From a virus, in the IMG/VR virus record IMGVR_UViG_3300033146_001182, positions 24,776 through 88,775 of that record: a DNA stretch of 64,000 bases; one strand, given 5' to 3'. The notes under the pieces were generated by a model, which saw nothing but the letters and a program-made list of their open reading frames with translations, was not told the origin of the DNA and made no database searches. Every line of letters starts with the position of its first letter. The first letter of the stretch is position 1. A program made the translations under genes and the position numbers. Below, piece by piece: positions 55,004 to 63,915 of the stretch.

Positions 55004-56083
55004 TTAATAATAAATATATTCATCTTCACGATTCAAATCTAATGTACTGCAATGTATACCACCACCAAATATTTCACCATGATTTAATTCTATTTCTATA
55101 ACATTAAAACCATTTTTACTTAAAATCTCCTTTACACCCAATGCACGATTATTAACAACAACCGTGTTTTCATCTATAGATAATACATTTATATCCATAC
55201 CTCTTGATGATGCCAATCTTACATCAATATCTGTCATACCTTTTATATCAATATTTTTTGTGAGATCATCTGGAAACAACAAATCCCAATTCTTAAATTT
55301 ATTAGGAATATACTCTTTTATATTAGGATATTTTGGGTCAACTAAAAATTTACCTTCACATAAACAACATAATACGCCATCTATATGATTGTCAGCTAAT
55401 CCATACATAGGATGAAATGTTGAATCTGGATATAATGACTCAATCCACTTATATCCAAGATATTGATTATATGAAGAAATATTAACAATAACATCTCTAC
55501 CAATTCGTAAAAATTGAGCACCATCTATTGCCATATCATATAAACTTGAATCAAAATTATCATAATCTCTTGTAACAGTCCAATCTTCCAAATCCATTCT
55601 ATCTTCTACTAAAGATGTATGAGGAGCTTTTATCCATTGTCCACCTTTACCATTATTATAAAATTTATTATAGATATTATATAATGAAATATTTTCAAAA
55701 TATCTATTCCTAACAAATACTGGTGTTTCAATTATTTTATTTTGATATACAATACTAACATCCCTAACATTTGATGCACTTGACAATACAGAATCAAATG
55801 TTGGAGTTTTGAACTTAATAATTTTTTTAATGGTATCTGGTCGGTATACATTAATACCATATTGTCTTAATGTATCAGATAAATCATCCAATTCCTTATT
55901 TCTTTGTTCTATCAAATCTAATCTTACATTATATGATTTAATTGGTTCGTCATATACTGTTTGTTTTAATGATTCTTTATAAAATGTTCTAAATGTTATA
56001 TCTGATATTCTTATTGTAAGTTCTAATTCTCTTCCTACTATAACATCTTTTAATTTACCAAAACTTGTATTTGAATTTATCAT
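55004..56083 (-). CDS. Amidinotransferase (arginine:glycine / StrB-like)
   Basis: 359 aa. FGKLKDVIVGRELELTIRIS, GAQFLRIGRDVIVNISSYNQ, LADNHIDGVLCCLCEGKFLV and GGGIHCSTLDLNREDE. The HID block and catalytic Cys in GIHCSTLD are those of AGAT/StrB-type amidinotransferases, which move the guanidino group of arginine to an amine. In this cluster the acceptor is probably an amino sugar. Unusual in phages. Confidence 0.85.
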   Translation of the reverse strand: MINSNTSFGKLKDVIVGRELELTIRISDITFRTFYKESLKQTVYDEPIKSYNVRLDLIEQRNKELDDLSDTLRQYGINVYRPDTIKKIIKFKTPTFDSVLSSASNVRDVSIVYQNKIIETPVFVRNRYFENISLYNIYNKFYNNGKGGQWIKAPHTSLVEDRMDLEDWTVTRDYDNFDSSLYDMAIDGAQFLRIGRDVIVNISSYNQYLGYKWIESLYPDSTFHPMYGLADNHIDGVLCCLCEGKFLVDPKYPNIKEYIPNKFKNWDLLFPDDLTKNIDIKGMTDIDVRLASSRGMDINVLSIDENTVVVNNRALGVKEILSKNGFNVIEIELNHGEIFGGGIHCSTLDLNREDEYIYY

Positions 56084-56997
56084 CTTATCTCACAATTATT
56101 CTTTTTTGTTAAATCTAATATTGTATGTTCACATAAAGAACAACACTTATATTTCAATTGTAGTATATCTTTATAGTTGCCATCCCATTTACCACCAACA
56201 TCTTCAAGATATAAATAACAAGGATATACTTCACCAAATTGATTTATATGAACCAATTTATCATTTATAGACATACAATCAATTTTAACATTCTTTTTTG
56301 TTTTATACTTATATTCAGCCAATTTTAATATTTCATTATACTTTTTATTATCATAAGGCTTTAACATATCAATTCTGGATTTATCTCTATATGTATCTTT
56401 ATCACGAGTATAATAAGTTTTTGTTAGATTTATATTACTAAACTCACTCATTATACCATTCATCTCATCAGAATGTAAATCATCATAATTATAATCAAAC
56501 ATTATATGTTGAAAATAATCATTCTTTTTTCCTGATCTACGAAATGCTCTTGCATTATTCAATATATTCTGTAAATTAGTGCCCTTACGATATGTCTCAT
56601 GTAATTCTTGTGTTGAACCACATATAGTAAAATATACCATATCTTGTTCTGTAAGTATCTCACCTAAATTGTACCACCATTCTTCATTATGAGTATCACC
56701 ATTAGTACAAATCTCTATTATTATATTACTATCAACAAAATATCTGCATAAATTAAAAAAATCATAATATAATGTTGGTTCTGAAACTGTACCAACCAAT
56801 CTGATATATTTCAATTTAGGATATATTTTCAATTGGTCAACAATCTCATTAACTGATCTTTGATGTTTCTTAATAAGATGTTCATTTTTTACATAATTAT
56901 TCGCACATAATGGACAACTTGCATTGCAATATCCTGTTAAATCCAATTCAACATCTATAACTTCTTCATTAACTAAATTAAAATTAGAATCTAACAT
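56080..56997 (-). CDS. Radical SAM protein 1 (cluster member)
   Basis: 305 aa. CNASCPLC (Cys24, 28, 31) binds the 4Fe-4S/SAM site. It has the SEPTLY loop (VGTVSEPTLYYDFF), the FTICGSTQELHETYRKGT block, and a C-terminal cysteine set (DCMSIND, YPCYLYLED, KCCSLCEH) like SPASM/Twitch domains. It shares these blocks with the next two genes, so the three are tandem paralogs. Substrate unknown. Confidence 0.9.
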   Translation of the reverse strand: MLDSNFNLVNEEVIDVELDLTGYCNASCPLCANNYVKNEHLIKKHQRSVNEIVDQLKIYPKLKYIRLVGTVSEPTLYYDFFNLCRYFVDSNIIIEICTNGDTHNEEWWYNLGEILTEQDMVYFTICGSTQELHETYRKGTNLQNILNNARAFRRSGKKNDYFQHIMFDYNYDDLHSDEMNGIMSEFSNINLTKTYYTRDKDTYRDKSRIDMLKPYDNKKYNEILKLAEYKYKTKKNVKIDCMSINDKLVHINQFGEVYPCYLYLEDVGGKWDGNYKDILQLKYKCCSLCEHTILDLTKKNNCEIR

Positions 56998-57902
56998 ACA
57001 AAATCCAACCCTAAAGCATCAATTATTCTTTGTGTTTTAATTTCACATAAAAAACAATCTGGATATTCAAAATTAAATACTTTGGTATAATCAAATGTAT
57101 CATTAAATGCCATATTCTTATGTTCCATTGATGTATAACAAGGGTAAGTTTGTCCTGATGCACTTATAAATATTTTTTTATCATTAAAAAACTTACAATT
57201 AATTTTATATTTATTACCATCATGTGGTGTTACTGCTCGATCAAATATCATATTAATTGTATCATCTCGTTTTTTAACAGGTTTTATATCAGTAGAAATA
57301 ACTTTATCATTTAACCTTCTCCTACCTTCTGTTTGAACATAATAACTATTTGTAAACTTATTCATTATATTTTTTGTGTCAATAGAATTGGAATCATTTT
57401 CATTATAATTAAATACTATATATTGACACTTATCTATTGGGTTAACTTCACGAAGTGATTTTGCATGACTTAATATTCTATCTAATTTACTATTAACTCT
57501 GTATTTTTCATGTAATTCTTGTGTTGAACCACATATAGTAAAATGAACAACATCATAAGACTTCAATAGTATACCAAGTTGTTTCCACCATTCATTAGTA
57601 TGAAGATCACCATTTGTATATAATTCTATTCTTATATCTCTACTATTAAGATACTCAATGAAACCTAAAAAATCATTGTATAAAGTTGGTTCTGATATCG
57701 CTCCTGCCAACATACATAAATTAAAATTAGGAAACAAATCTAATTGTGAAATTATCTCAGATAAATCTCTACCTTTGTTATATTTACTATCAATTGAATG
57801 TTGTGCATGTAAATAATTTCTAGTACATAATGGACAATTAAGATTACAGGAAGTAGTTAAATCAATTTCAAACTCTTCATAAAAATCATGTTGTACTATC
57901 AT
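56991..57902 (-). CDS. Radical SAM protein 2 (tandem paralog)
   Basis: 303 aa. CNLNCPLC (Cys19, 23, 26); LAGAISEPTLYNDFLGFIEY; FTICGSTQELHEKYRVNSKL; C-terminal cysteines NCKFFND, YPCYTSME and DCFLCEI. The blocks are close to those of the other two paralogs, including identical FTICGSTQELHEKYRVNSKL in paralog 3. Confidence 0.9.
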   Translation of the reverse strand: MIVQHDFYEEFEIDLTTSCNLNCPLCTRNYLHAQHSIDSKYNKGRDLSEIISQLDLFPNFNLCMLAGAISEPTLYNDFLGFIEYLNSRDIRIELYTNGDLHTNEWWKQLGILLKSYDVVHFTICGSTQELHEKYRVNSKLDRILSHAKSLREVNPIDKCQYIVFNYNENDSNSIDTKNIMNKFTNSYYVQTEGRRRLNDKVISTDIKPVKKRDDTINMIFDRAVTPHDGNKYKINCKFFNDKKIFISASGQTYPCYTSMEHKNMAFNDTFDYTKVFNFEYPDCFLCEIKTQRIIDALGLDFVC

Positions 57903-58795
57903 GTCATTCGTTCCAATCCATTAAAATTTTTCAATAGATTATGTGACATTCTCTCACATTCATAACAAAAATCATATTTGTATTTCAATATATCTGTATA
58001 ATCTAAATCCCATTTTTCATCAATATACATTCTATATAAAAAACATGGGGCAATATCTCCATTATTATCAATTGAAATAAAATGTTCTTCGTAAGATTTA
58101 CAATCAATGATTTTATTATTTCTATGTATTTTAGATATTTTTTGAATTTTATTATATAACTCTTTTAGTTCATATCTTTGACTAATTTCCTCATCAACAT
58201 CCATTACATCAAATCTTTCTCTATACGGCAAACTTTCTATATTACATTCATATGAAAACAATGATCTTATATAATCCATATTCTTAAAATCATCTTTATT
58301 ATACTCAAACATTATATGTTGTAGATAATCATTATTATATTTTGAGCCTTTCTTGAAGGATTGGTGGTGTTCTAATACTCTATCTAATTTACTATTAACT
58401 CTATATTTTTCATGTAATTCTTGTGTTGAACCACATATAGTAAAAAACACTTTTGTTATTGAAGATGACATTTTACCTAATTCATACCAATAATTACTAT
58501 CATGTGTATCAGCATTTGTATACAATTCAATTTCAATATTTCTATTATTAAGATATGCAATCAATACAAATAAATCTTCATATAATGTGGGTTCTGATAA
58601 TATACCTGCCAAACAACAATTCTTTATATTTGGATATTCTTCTAATTGAGATATAATATCTTTTACTGGTCTTGTATTTCCATCAATTAATCTTTGAGTT
58701 TCTACTTGATTTCTGGCACAAAGTGGACAAGAAAGATTACAATTTGTTGTCAATTCCAATTCTATCTCATTAACCCATTCTTTATTCTTTTTCAT
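57899..58795 (-). CDS. Radical SAM protein 3 (tandem paralog)
   Basis: 298 aa. CNLSCPLC (Cys19, 23, 26); LAGILSEPTLYEDLFVLIAY; FTICGSTQELHEKYRVNSKL; C-terminal DCKSYEE, APCFLYRM and DFCYECERM. The two paralogs differ most in the middle, consistent with different substrates or positions on one substrate. Confidence 0.9.
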   Translation of the reverse strand: MKKNKEWVNEIELELTTNCNLSCPLCARNQVETQRLIDGNTRPVKDIISQLEEYPNIKNCCLAGILSEPTLYEDLFVLIAYLNNRNIEIELYTNADTHDSNYWYELGKMSSSITKVFFTICGSTQELHEKYRVNSKLDRVLEHHQSFKKGSKYNNDYLQHIMFEYNKDDFKNMDYIRSLFSYECNIESLPYRERFDVMDVDEEISQRYELKELYNKIQKISKIHRNNKIIDCKSYEEHFISIDNNGDIAPCFLYRMYIDEKWDLDYTDILKYKYDFCYECERMSHNLLKNFNGLERMT

Positions 58796-58802
58796 TTATA
58801 CC

Positions 58803-59411
58803 TCAAATAAACTTAATTTTATTCCAATCTTTATCAACTAATAATCTATATTTTGATTCTTTAGTTAAATATCTACCATACTCTTTTAATAACAATCTTT
58901 TATTATTTTTATTTAATGTTGGTATATTATCATAATTACCGATTGATGATGGTATAATATTCCATTTCATATAAGGATATTTTTTGACTATATCATCAAA
59001 TCTTTCAATATTATCATCTGTTAATACCAGTGAATGATAGACATTATCATAATCATAGAATACTATATCGCCATATAAATCTTCACTACAATGATACAAA
59101 ACATAATCAAAATATCTCAATAATTCTGGATACTTAACTATGAATAACCCATTAGTATTAAGATTTAGATTACATTCCTTATTTACCAACCTATCAATTA
59201 TATCACATATGGTATCTTTTGACAACAATCCAACTTCCCCACCTGATAATGTTACATTATACTTATCAGGAATCAATGATATCTTGTTTAATACATCTTC
59301 TTTGGTCAACTCAGCCTTATTATGGGTCTGTTCACTACAATAAGGACAATTCCAATTACATTCATGTGTTACCATCAATTCGATCTCATTTGGAATATTA
59401 AGTATCGGCAT
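58803..59411 (-). CDS. Radical SAM protein 4, short
   Basis: 202 aa. CNWNCPYC (Cys18, 22, 25); NVTLSGGEVGLLSKDTICDI (GGE); NLNTNGLFIVKYPELLRYFD. It lacks the C-terminal auxiliary-cluster domain of its neighbours, so it may be a minimal radical SAM enzyme or partner. Overlaps the next gene by 14 bases. Confidence 0.85.
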   Translation of the reverse strand: MPILNIPNEIELMVTHECNWNCPYCSEQTHNKAELTKEDVLNKISLIPDKYNVTLSGGEVGLLSKDTICDIIDRLVNKECNLNLNTNGLFIVKYPELLRYFDYVLYHCSEDLYGDIVFYDYDNVYHSLVLTDDNIERFDDIVKKYPYMKWNIIPSSIGNYDNIPTLNKNNKRLLLKEYGRYLTKESKYRLLVDKDWNKIKFI

Positions 59412-60411
59412 AAAAATCCATCCTATAATACATTGGATTCTTTATCTTTTCACCTTCAATTGGTTCAACTTCCATATCATATTCAATCCCATCACATATA
59501 TAAAAATACTTACATTTTAGACATTCTTTCTTCTTATAATATAAATATAATCTATTCTTTTTTGCAGTCTCATACATTACTTTATGTTTATTTTCTTTAT
59601 ATACTTCTGGTTCTATATTATATTCATATAAAGTCATGTTCCAATCATAAATGTCATATATATGTTGATAATAATCACATACATGATCTTCATATAACAC
59701 CATAAAACAATATGGAATATATCTAACATTTATATATTGTATATCTAATATGTCAATAGTATTTTTTATATGTTCAGATATTAACTTATAATCAATTTTA
59801 TTAAACTCTTTATTATCATCCCAATAATTCAAAGGTATGAAATTAACTTCTAATGGACTTATTTGTTCTAATAATTTTACATATTTACTATCAAGATACA
59901 TATAATTATCATTATTTACAGTACAATTAACTCTAATAATCAATCCAAGTTCTTTTGCATTATCAATAGCTTTCATTATTCTTTCGTATGCACCATCAAA
60001 TCCAACCAATTTATCATGTGATTCTTTATTATAACCATGAAGACTAAATAATATCTCCTTCAGTCCATACCGTACAGATTTTTCCATAAATTGTTTATCT
60101 GAAAACTTATACCCATTTGATAATGTACTAATATGAAATCCATTACAATAATCTAATATATCAAACCAATTTGGATGTATAGAAGATTCCCCGCCACTTA
60201 AATCTATTTCACTAATACCACATTTACGAAGATAATCAATCCTATTTTTTATATCTTCCAATGAATCAATTTTATCTAGGTTATTCTTATAATAACAAAA
60301 CCCACATCTATAATTACAGTATGATCCTGTATCTAATCTCGCACGATTACATAACTTTGAATTATAATCAATATCAAGATTTACTGATAAATTATTAAAC
60401 TTTGTTCTCAT
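59398..60411 (-). CDS. Radical SAM protein 5
   Basis: 337 aa. CNYRCGFC (Cys32, 36, 39); GISEIDLSGGESSIHPNWFD; LSNGYKFSDKQF; GLKEILFSLHGYNKESHDKL; C-terminal KECLKCKYFYICDGIEY, a SPASM-like cysteine cluster. Architecture like SPASM enzymes acting on peptides or sugars. Overlaps both neighbours. Confidence 0.88.
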   Translation of the reverse strand: MRTKFNNLSVNLDIDYNSKLCNRARLDTGSYCNYRCGFCYYKNNLDKIDSLEDIKNRIDYLRKCGISEIDLSGGESSIHPNWFDILDYCNGFHISTLSNGYKFSDKQFMEKSVRYGLKEILFSLHGYNKESHDKLVGFDGAYERIMKAIDNAKELGLIIRVNCTVNNDNYMYLDSKYVKLLEQISPLEVNFIPLNYWDDNKEFNKIDYKLISEHIKNTIDILDIQYINVRYIPYCFMVLYEDHVCDYYQHIYDIYDWNMTLYEYNIEPEVYKENKHKVMYETAKKNRLYLYYKKKECLKCKYFYICDGIEYDMEVEPIEGEKIKNPMYYRMDFYADT

Positions 60412-61327
60412 AACCTACTCTCACCTTTTCCACCCATATTTCACATATACATTCTTTGAAAATACAAGGATAAGGTCCGTTCTTTATATATTCAGAAAAT
60501 GTTTCTCTGTCATACACATTACATCTTGGCTTCTTTGTATATCTATCTGTTATACATCGGTAAACATCACCATTTGGTTCAACATATATCTGCCTCATAC
60601 CTGCATAACAATAAAAAAATCTAAAATTATCATCTTTTAACATCTTCAAATCTAATGTGTTATAATAATGTCTTATTTCACCATTTTTATATTTGACATA
60701 TATACTTTCAGTATCTTTATTTTTGTTATCTATTATATCAAGAATACTATCATACTTGTCATTATACACCATATCAACATAAGTATATACAACTTTGTCA
60801 GAAATTGATAATTTGTTAATATATTTAATAATATCAATAATTTCCAATTCATTCATTGGTTCTAATATAAAATCAACAGCATGTAACAATCCATTATCAT
60901 TCAACCATATAACTTTATCACGATATTCCTCAAATGATTTGTTCTGATGGTGTTGATAACTACAAGTAAATGTAACATTATTTGACATATCTTTAAATTT
61001 TTTGAACCAATCCAATGGCTTTGAAGTGTTTGTTTGAATATTAAATGATACATTATTATATGTGATTGTTAAATATTTAATAATATCATAAAAATTTGGA
61101 ATTATTGTTGATTCTCCACCATCAATAAAAAATATTATATCTTTGTTGTTTACTGATAAAATTATATTTTCAAATAAAGATAACATCTCATTATAACTCG
61201 GATATGATACATTTTTATGCCAATCACAATAATCACATGAAAAATTACATTTATAAGACAAAGAAACAATTACATTAAATATATTCTTTGGTCGATCACT
61301 ATATACATGAATTATATTCTTATCCAA
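60395..61327 (-). CDS. Radical SAM protein 6 with SPASM-like domain
   Basis: 310 aa. CNFSCDYC (Cys27, 31, 34); IIFFIDGGESTIIPNFYDII; NIQTNTSKPLDWF; FYCYAGMRQIYVEPNGDVYR, CITDRYTKKPRCNVYDR and FKECICEIW form a cysteine-rich C-terminus. Overlaps the GT-B-like gene upstream by 8 bases. Confidence 0.88.
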   Translation of the reverse strand: MDKNIIHVYSDRPKNIFNVIVSLSYKCNFSCDYCDWHKNVSYPSYNEMLSLFENIILSVNNKDIIFFIDGGESTIIPNFYDIIKYLTITYNNVSFNIQTNTSKPLDWFKKFKDMSNNVTFTCSYQHHQNKSFEEYRDKVIWLNDNGLLHAVDFILEPMNELEIIDIIKYINKLSISDKVVYTYVDMVYNDKYDSILDIIDNKNKDTESIYVKYKNGEIRHYYNTLDLKMLKDDNFRFFYCYAGMRQIYVEPNGDVYRCITDRYTKKPRCNVYDRETFSEYIKNGPYPCIFKECICEIWVEKVRVGYENKV

Positions 61328-62195
61328 TCTTATCCCCTATTATATCAATTATATCATCATCTTTTGTTAAAAATAAACTTTGGAAATCATTATCAATATC
61401 ATATCTACGCCAATATAAACCTATATCATCATAATCAATATTGTAATATATAACATTTTTATTGTAATATTTACACTCAACTATAAATCTAGGAGAACAA
61501 TCAAATTTAATACTAACTGGCGTGTATATATAAGTATCAAATAGCTCAAATAAATTATCAACAGGTGGATATTTATATATAACATCTTCTGTATCTATCA
61601 TTGGAATATCAGTTATACATATTATTTTACCATCAACATAATTAACTATTTCATCTATATTTTTTATCTCTCTACAATTTTTTGTTCCATATAATAAAAT
61701 ATTATTTTCTGTTGTCTCTATTGATTTTAATCTATCTAAATATATTTTCTTCTTATAATTTATTGTATTTTTTCCTTCTTTATATATTCTATAATCATGT
61801 AATATATAATGATTGTCTCTACTACTATAAGCATTATCTAATGGACATGAAAACATAAATATATTTTTTGCACGCACAACTAAATTAACAGAATCATAAT
61901 ATCCGTCAACTATTAATACATTTGAACATATAATTATATTTGGATTTTTATGGAAGATTGTATTGGATAATAATATTTCCAATTCTTCTTCGGTGATATT
62001 ATATTTACTATTAATAATATCAGATAATGTATGTCTTTGAATATTATCTGATATAATAAGACAAATATTATAATATTCTTTTAATAACAAATAATAATCA
62101 ATTATTTCATAGATGTGACCACTTATACCGTGATTTACAGGACAGGACATTATACATAATTGATACTTTTCATCAATTCTCAATACACCAGACAT
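61320..62195 (-). CDS. GT-B-like glycosyltransferase candidate, 291 aa
   Basis: N-terminal CPVNHGISGHIYEIIDYYLL and a Rossmann-like IIICSNVLIVDGYYD; C-terminal PVSIKFDCSPRFIVECKYYN, KNVIYYNIDYDDIGLYWRRY, which resembles the SPR...E...G donor-binding side of GT-B transferases. First gene of the cluster when read from its 5' end; a promoter has not been found directly upstream, where two tRNA genes lie. Confidence 0.5.
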   Translation of the reverse strand: MSGVLRIDEKYQLCIMSCPVNHGISGHIYEIIDYYLLLKEYYNICLIISDNIQRHTLSDIINSKYNITEEELEILLSNTIFHKNPNIIICSNVLIVDGYYDSVNLVVRAKNIFMFSCPLDNAYSSRDNHYILHDYRIYKEGKNTINYKKKIYLDRLKSIETTENNILLYGTKNCREIKNIDEIVNYVDGKIICITDIPMIDTEDVIYKYPPVDNLFELFDTYIYTPVSIKFDCSPRFIVECKYYNKNVIYYNIDYDDIGLYWRRYDIDNDFQSLFLTKDDDIIDIIGDKIG

Positions 62196-62209
62196 ATTTA
62201 CCTTTTGAT

Positions 62210-62281
62210 TGGTAGTGGTAGATGGAATCGAACCATCCCAATGACCTTATGAAAGTCTTTGTCATAACCATATATACCACC
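62210..62281 (-). tRNA. tRNA-Met(CAU)-like
   Basis: Acceptor GGTGGTA/TACCACT with A73 and encoded CCA; anticodon loop TTCATAA (CAU); T-arm GATGG-TTCGATT-CCATC. The D-arm region is only ~14 bases, with a weak stem, so the D-arm is reduced or unusual. CAU could also be an Ile2-type tRNA after lysidine modification. Confidence 0.7.
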
Positions 62282-62285
62282 ATAA

Positions 62286-62373
62286 TGGAGGAGAACAGGG
62301 TAATCGAAACCCATACTCTGTTGAGTACAATCTGCTTAGCAGGCAGTTCCAGAACCTTTCTGGTTTATTCTCC
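62286..62373 (-). tRNA. tRNA-Ser(GCU)
   Basis: Acceptor GGAGAAT/GTTCTCC, D-arm with ACCAGAAAGGTTCTGG, anticodon loop CTGCTAA (GCU), long variable arm TGTACTCAACAGAGTAT, T-arm GGGTTTCGATTACCC, then TCCA. Four bases from tRNA-Met. Confidence 0.85.
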
Positions 62374-62403
62374 ATTAAAGGGTAGGTTTCCCTACCCTCA
62401 TTT

Positions 62404-63099
62404 TTACTTCTTAAACTTTCTAACTACACCCAAACCAACTAGTCCTATTCCCATTAAGACCAATGATGCTGGTTCTGGTACTGGAGCAGGTGCTGAACCA
62501 ACCAATTGTGACTGACGAAAATCTTTCAATCCAGTATCACAAACTGATTGACCAACAATGTTCATTACAGCTACATCATAAAAATCATAAGTAGCAAATA
62601 CTCCTGATGTTTTGGCATTTAATGAAGACAAATACAATTGATTTGCATTACCATATACAGAATTAATCTCACCTTCTAAGAACCAAAAAGCATTTTGAAG
62701 TGAATGAATACCGTAATTATTATGTAGATATGATGAACTTAGACTTCCAATATCATTTCCTCTCAAAAACTCAGACATCAACCAACGAGTAGAATCAGAA
62801 ATTGGATCTCCATTTGGACCCCCACCAGAAACACCACCATTATAAGCAGCATTACTAACATCAGCAACAAAAACTTCTTCATTAAGGTAAATATTTTCAT
62901 TAAGTTCCAAACAGAAAGTTGAAAATACTGTTCCTTGTGTGTCATTTACCCAAGTATAATTTCCTTGATTAGTCAAACCATAAGAAACACCTGTGAAATG
63001 TACGGTATCACCTTGGGAAACAGGTAATGCGTAAACAGAACCTACAGACAATACCATCAATACTACAATTGTTACCATTAAACTCAATACATTTTTCAT
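62404..63099 (-). CDS. Secreted PEP-CTERM sorting-signal protein
   Basis: 231 aa from MKNVLSLMVTIVVLMV (AAAAGGGAG upstream). N-terminal signal peptide (LSVGSVYA), a ~170-residue extracellular region (TVHFTGVSYGLTNQGNYTWV, FSTFCLELNENIYL), and the C-terminal sorting signal PVPEPASLVLMGIGLVGLG with a basic tail VRKFKK. Processed by a host exosortase and exposed on the cell surface. It may alter host surface or biofilm; a phage gene of this type is unexpected. Confidence 0.85.
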   Translation of the reverse strand: MKNVLSLMVTIVVLMVLSVGSVYALPVSQGDTVHFTGVSYGLTNQGNYTWVNDTQGTVFSTFCLELNENIYLNEEVFVADVSNAAYNGGVSGGGPNGDPISDSTRWLMSEFLRGNDIGSLSSSYLHNNYGIHSLQNAFWFLEGEINSVYGNANQLYLSSLNAKTSGVFATYDFYDVAVMNIVGQSVCDTGLKDFRQSQLVGSAPAPVPEPASLVLMGIGLVGLGVVRKFKK

Positions 63100-63146
63100 T
63101 TTTTTCTCCCTTTTAAGTATTATTTTTATACTTCTCATTTAAGGGA

Positions 63147-63410
63147 TTAATATGTTCGGAGGCTCATATAAACTATTGTCATAACAATTCCAATAACAAA
63201 CAAAACCGCCCCTTGATCTCGTCTTTCACTACTAGTAAAACCATATATACCATAAATAATACCAATCAATGGAACAATTACGGTTAATATAGTGAAAACA
63301 ACCATTGCAGTTGTTGACCATTTGGGTGCATCACGTTTAACTTTACTCCCACAACCCAAACAAATTACAGCAGCATCAGACACTTCTTTGCCACAATTAC
63401 TACAAAACAT
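63147..63410 (-). CDS. Zinc-ribbon membrane protein, 87 aa
   Basis: N-terminal zinc ribbon MFCSNCGKEVSDAAVICLGC then two transmembrane segments (AMVVFTILTVIVPLIGIIYG and LFVIGIVMTIVYM). A TATAAATA box lies about 20 bases upstream of its ATG. Function unknown. Confidence 0.65.
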   Translation of the reverse strand: MFCSNCGKEVSDAAVICLGCGSKVKRDAPKWSTTAMVVFTILTVIVPLIGIIYGIYGFTSSERRDQGAVLFVIGIVMTIVYMSLRTY

Positions 63411-63431
63411 ATTTTAATCCTTTTACATATA

Positions 63432-63439
63432 TATTTATA
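63432..63439 (-). promoter_or_regulatory. T4-type late promoter box
   Basis: TATAAATA on the minus strand, about 20 bases upstream of the zinc-ribbon membrane gene start. Confidence 0.5.
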
Positions 63440-63589
63440 TTTATGTGCCCTATGCCAATGTTTTTCTTATTTGTTAAGAGTGGAACAATGACTACTTAAA
63501 TTATATAAGTTTAATGACGGCACATGTTTCAATAATTATAAACCAACTCTATGTGTAACCTATACCTCAGCATAGGCTTTTACAACTGA
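63440..63589. other. Gap of about 150 bases without a gene
   Basis: AT-rich. I see only a weak hairpin (CCTAT...ATAGG near 63563-63580) and no convincing ORF or promoter. Confidence 0.5.
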
Positions 63590-63727
63590 TTAACGACCTT
63601 GACCACGATAGGCTTTTTTGCCATTCTTACGATGTCGTTTCTTATTATATTTAGAATTTTTACTTTTACCAATTGATGTAATCATTTTTCGTTCTTTACT
63701 GATTTCATTTCCAGTTTTCTTAGCCAT
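63590..63727 (-). CDS. Small very basic protein, 45 aa
   Basis: MAKKTGNEISKERKMITSIG, then KSKNSKYNKKRHRKNGKKAY ending RGQGR. AAAGGAATTATA before the ATG. Highly basic, likely nucleic-acid binding; function unknown. Confidence 0.6.
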   Translation of the reverse strand: MAKKTGNEISKERKMITSIGKSKNSKYNKKRHRKNGKKAYRGQGR

Positions 63728-63773
63728 TATAATTCCTTTCTAGTTAAATGTCAATATTGACTTGTGATTTTTT

Positions 63774-63850
63774 TGGTAGGACGAGAGGGATTCGAACCCT
63801 CACTGTCAAGATTTTAAGTCTTGTGCCTCTGCCAATTGCGCTACCGTCCC
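63774..63850 (-). tRNA. tRNA-Leu(UAA)
   Basis: Acceptor GGGACGG/TCGTCCT with A73 and encoded CCA; D-arm with GCGC-AATTGGCA-GAGGC; anticodon loop CTTAAAA (UAA); T-arm GAGGG-TTCGAAT-CCCTC. The variable loop is short (ACAGT), unlike typical bacterial tRNA-Leu. Confidence 0.85.
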
Positions 63851-63869
63851 ACATCATTTTATTTTCTGA

Positions 63870-63898
63870 ATAATAACACAATATTTATTATATGTAAA
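63870..63898 (-). promoter_or_regulatory. Promoter of tRNA-Leu
   Basis: TTTACA (63893-63898), 17 bp, TATTAT (63870-63875), minus strand. Confidence 0.75.
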
Positions 63899-63915
63899 CA
63901 TTGTATTATGAAAAT

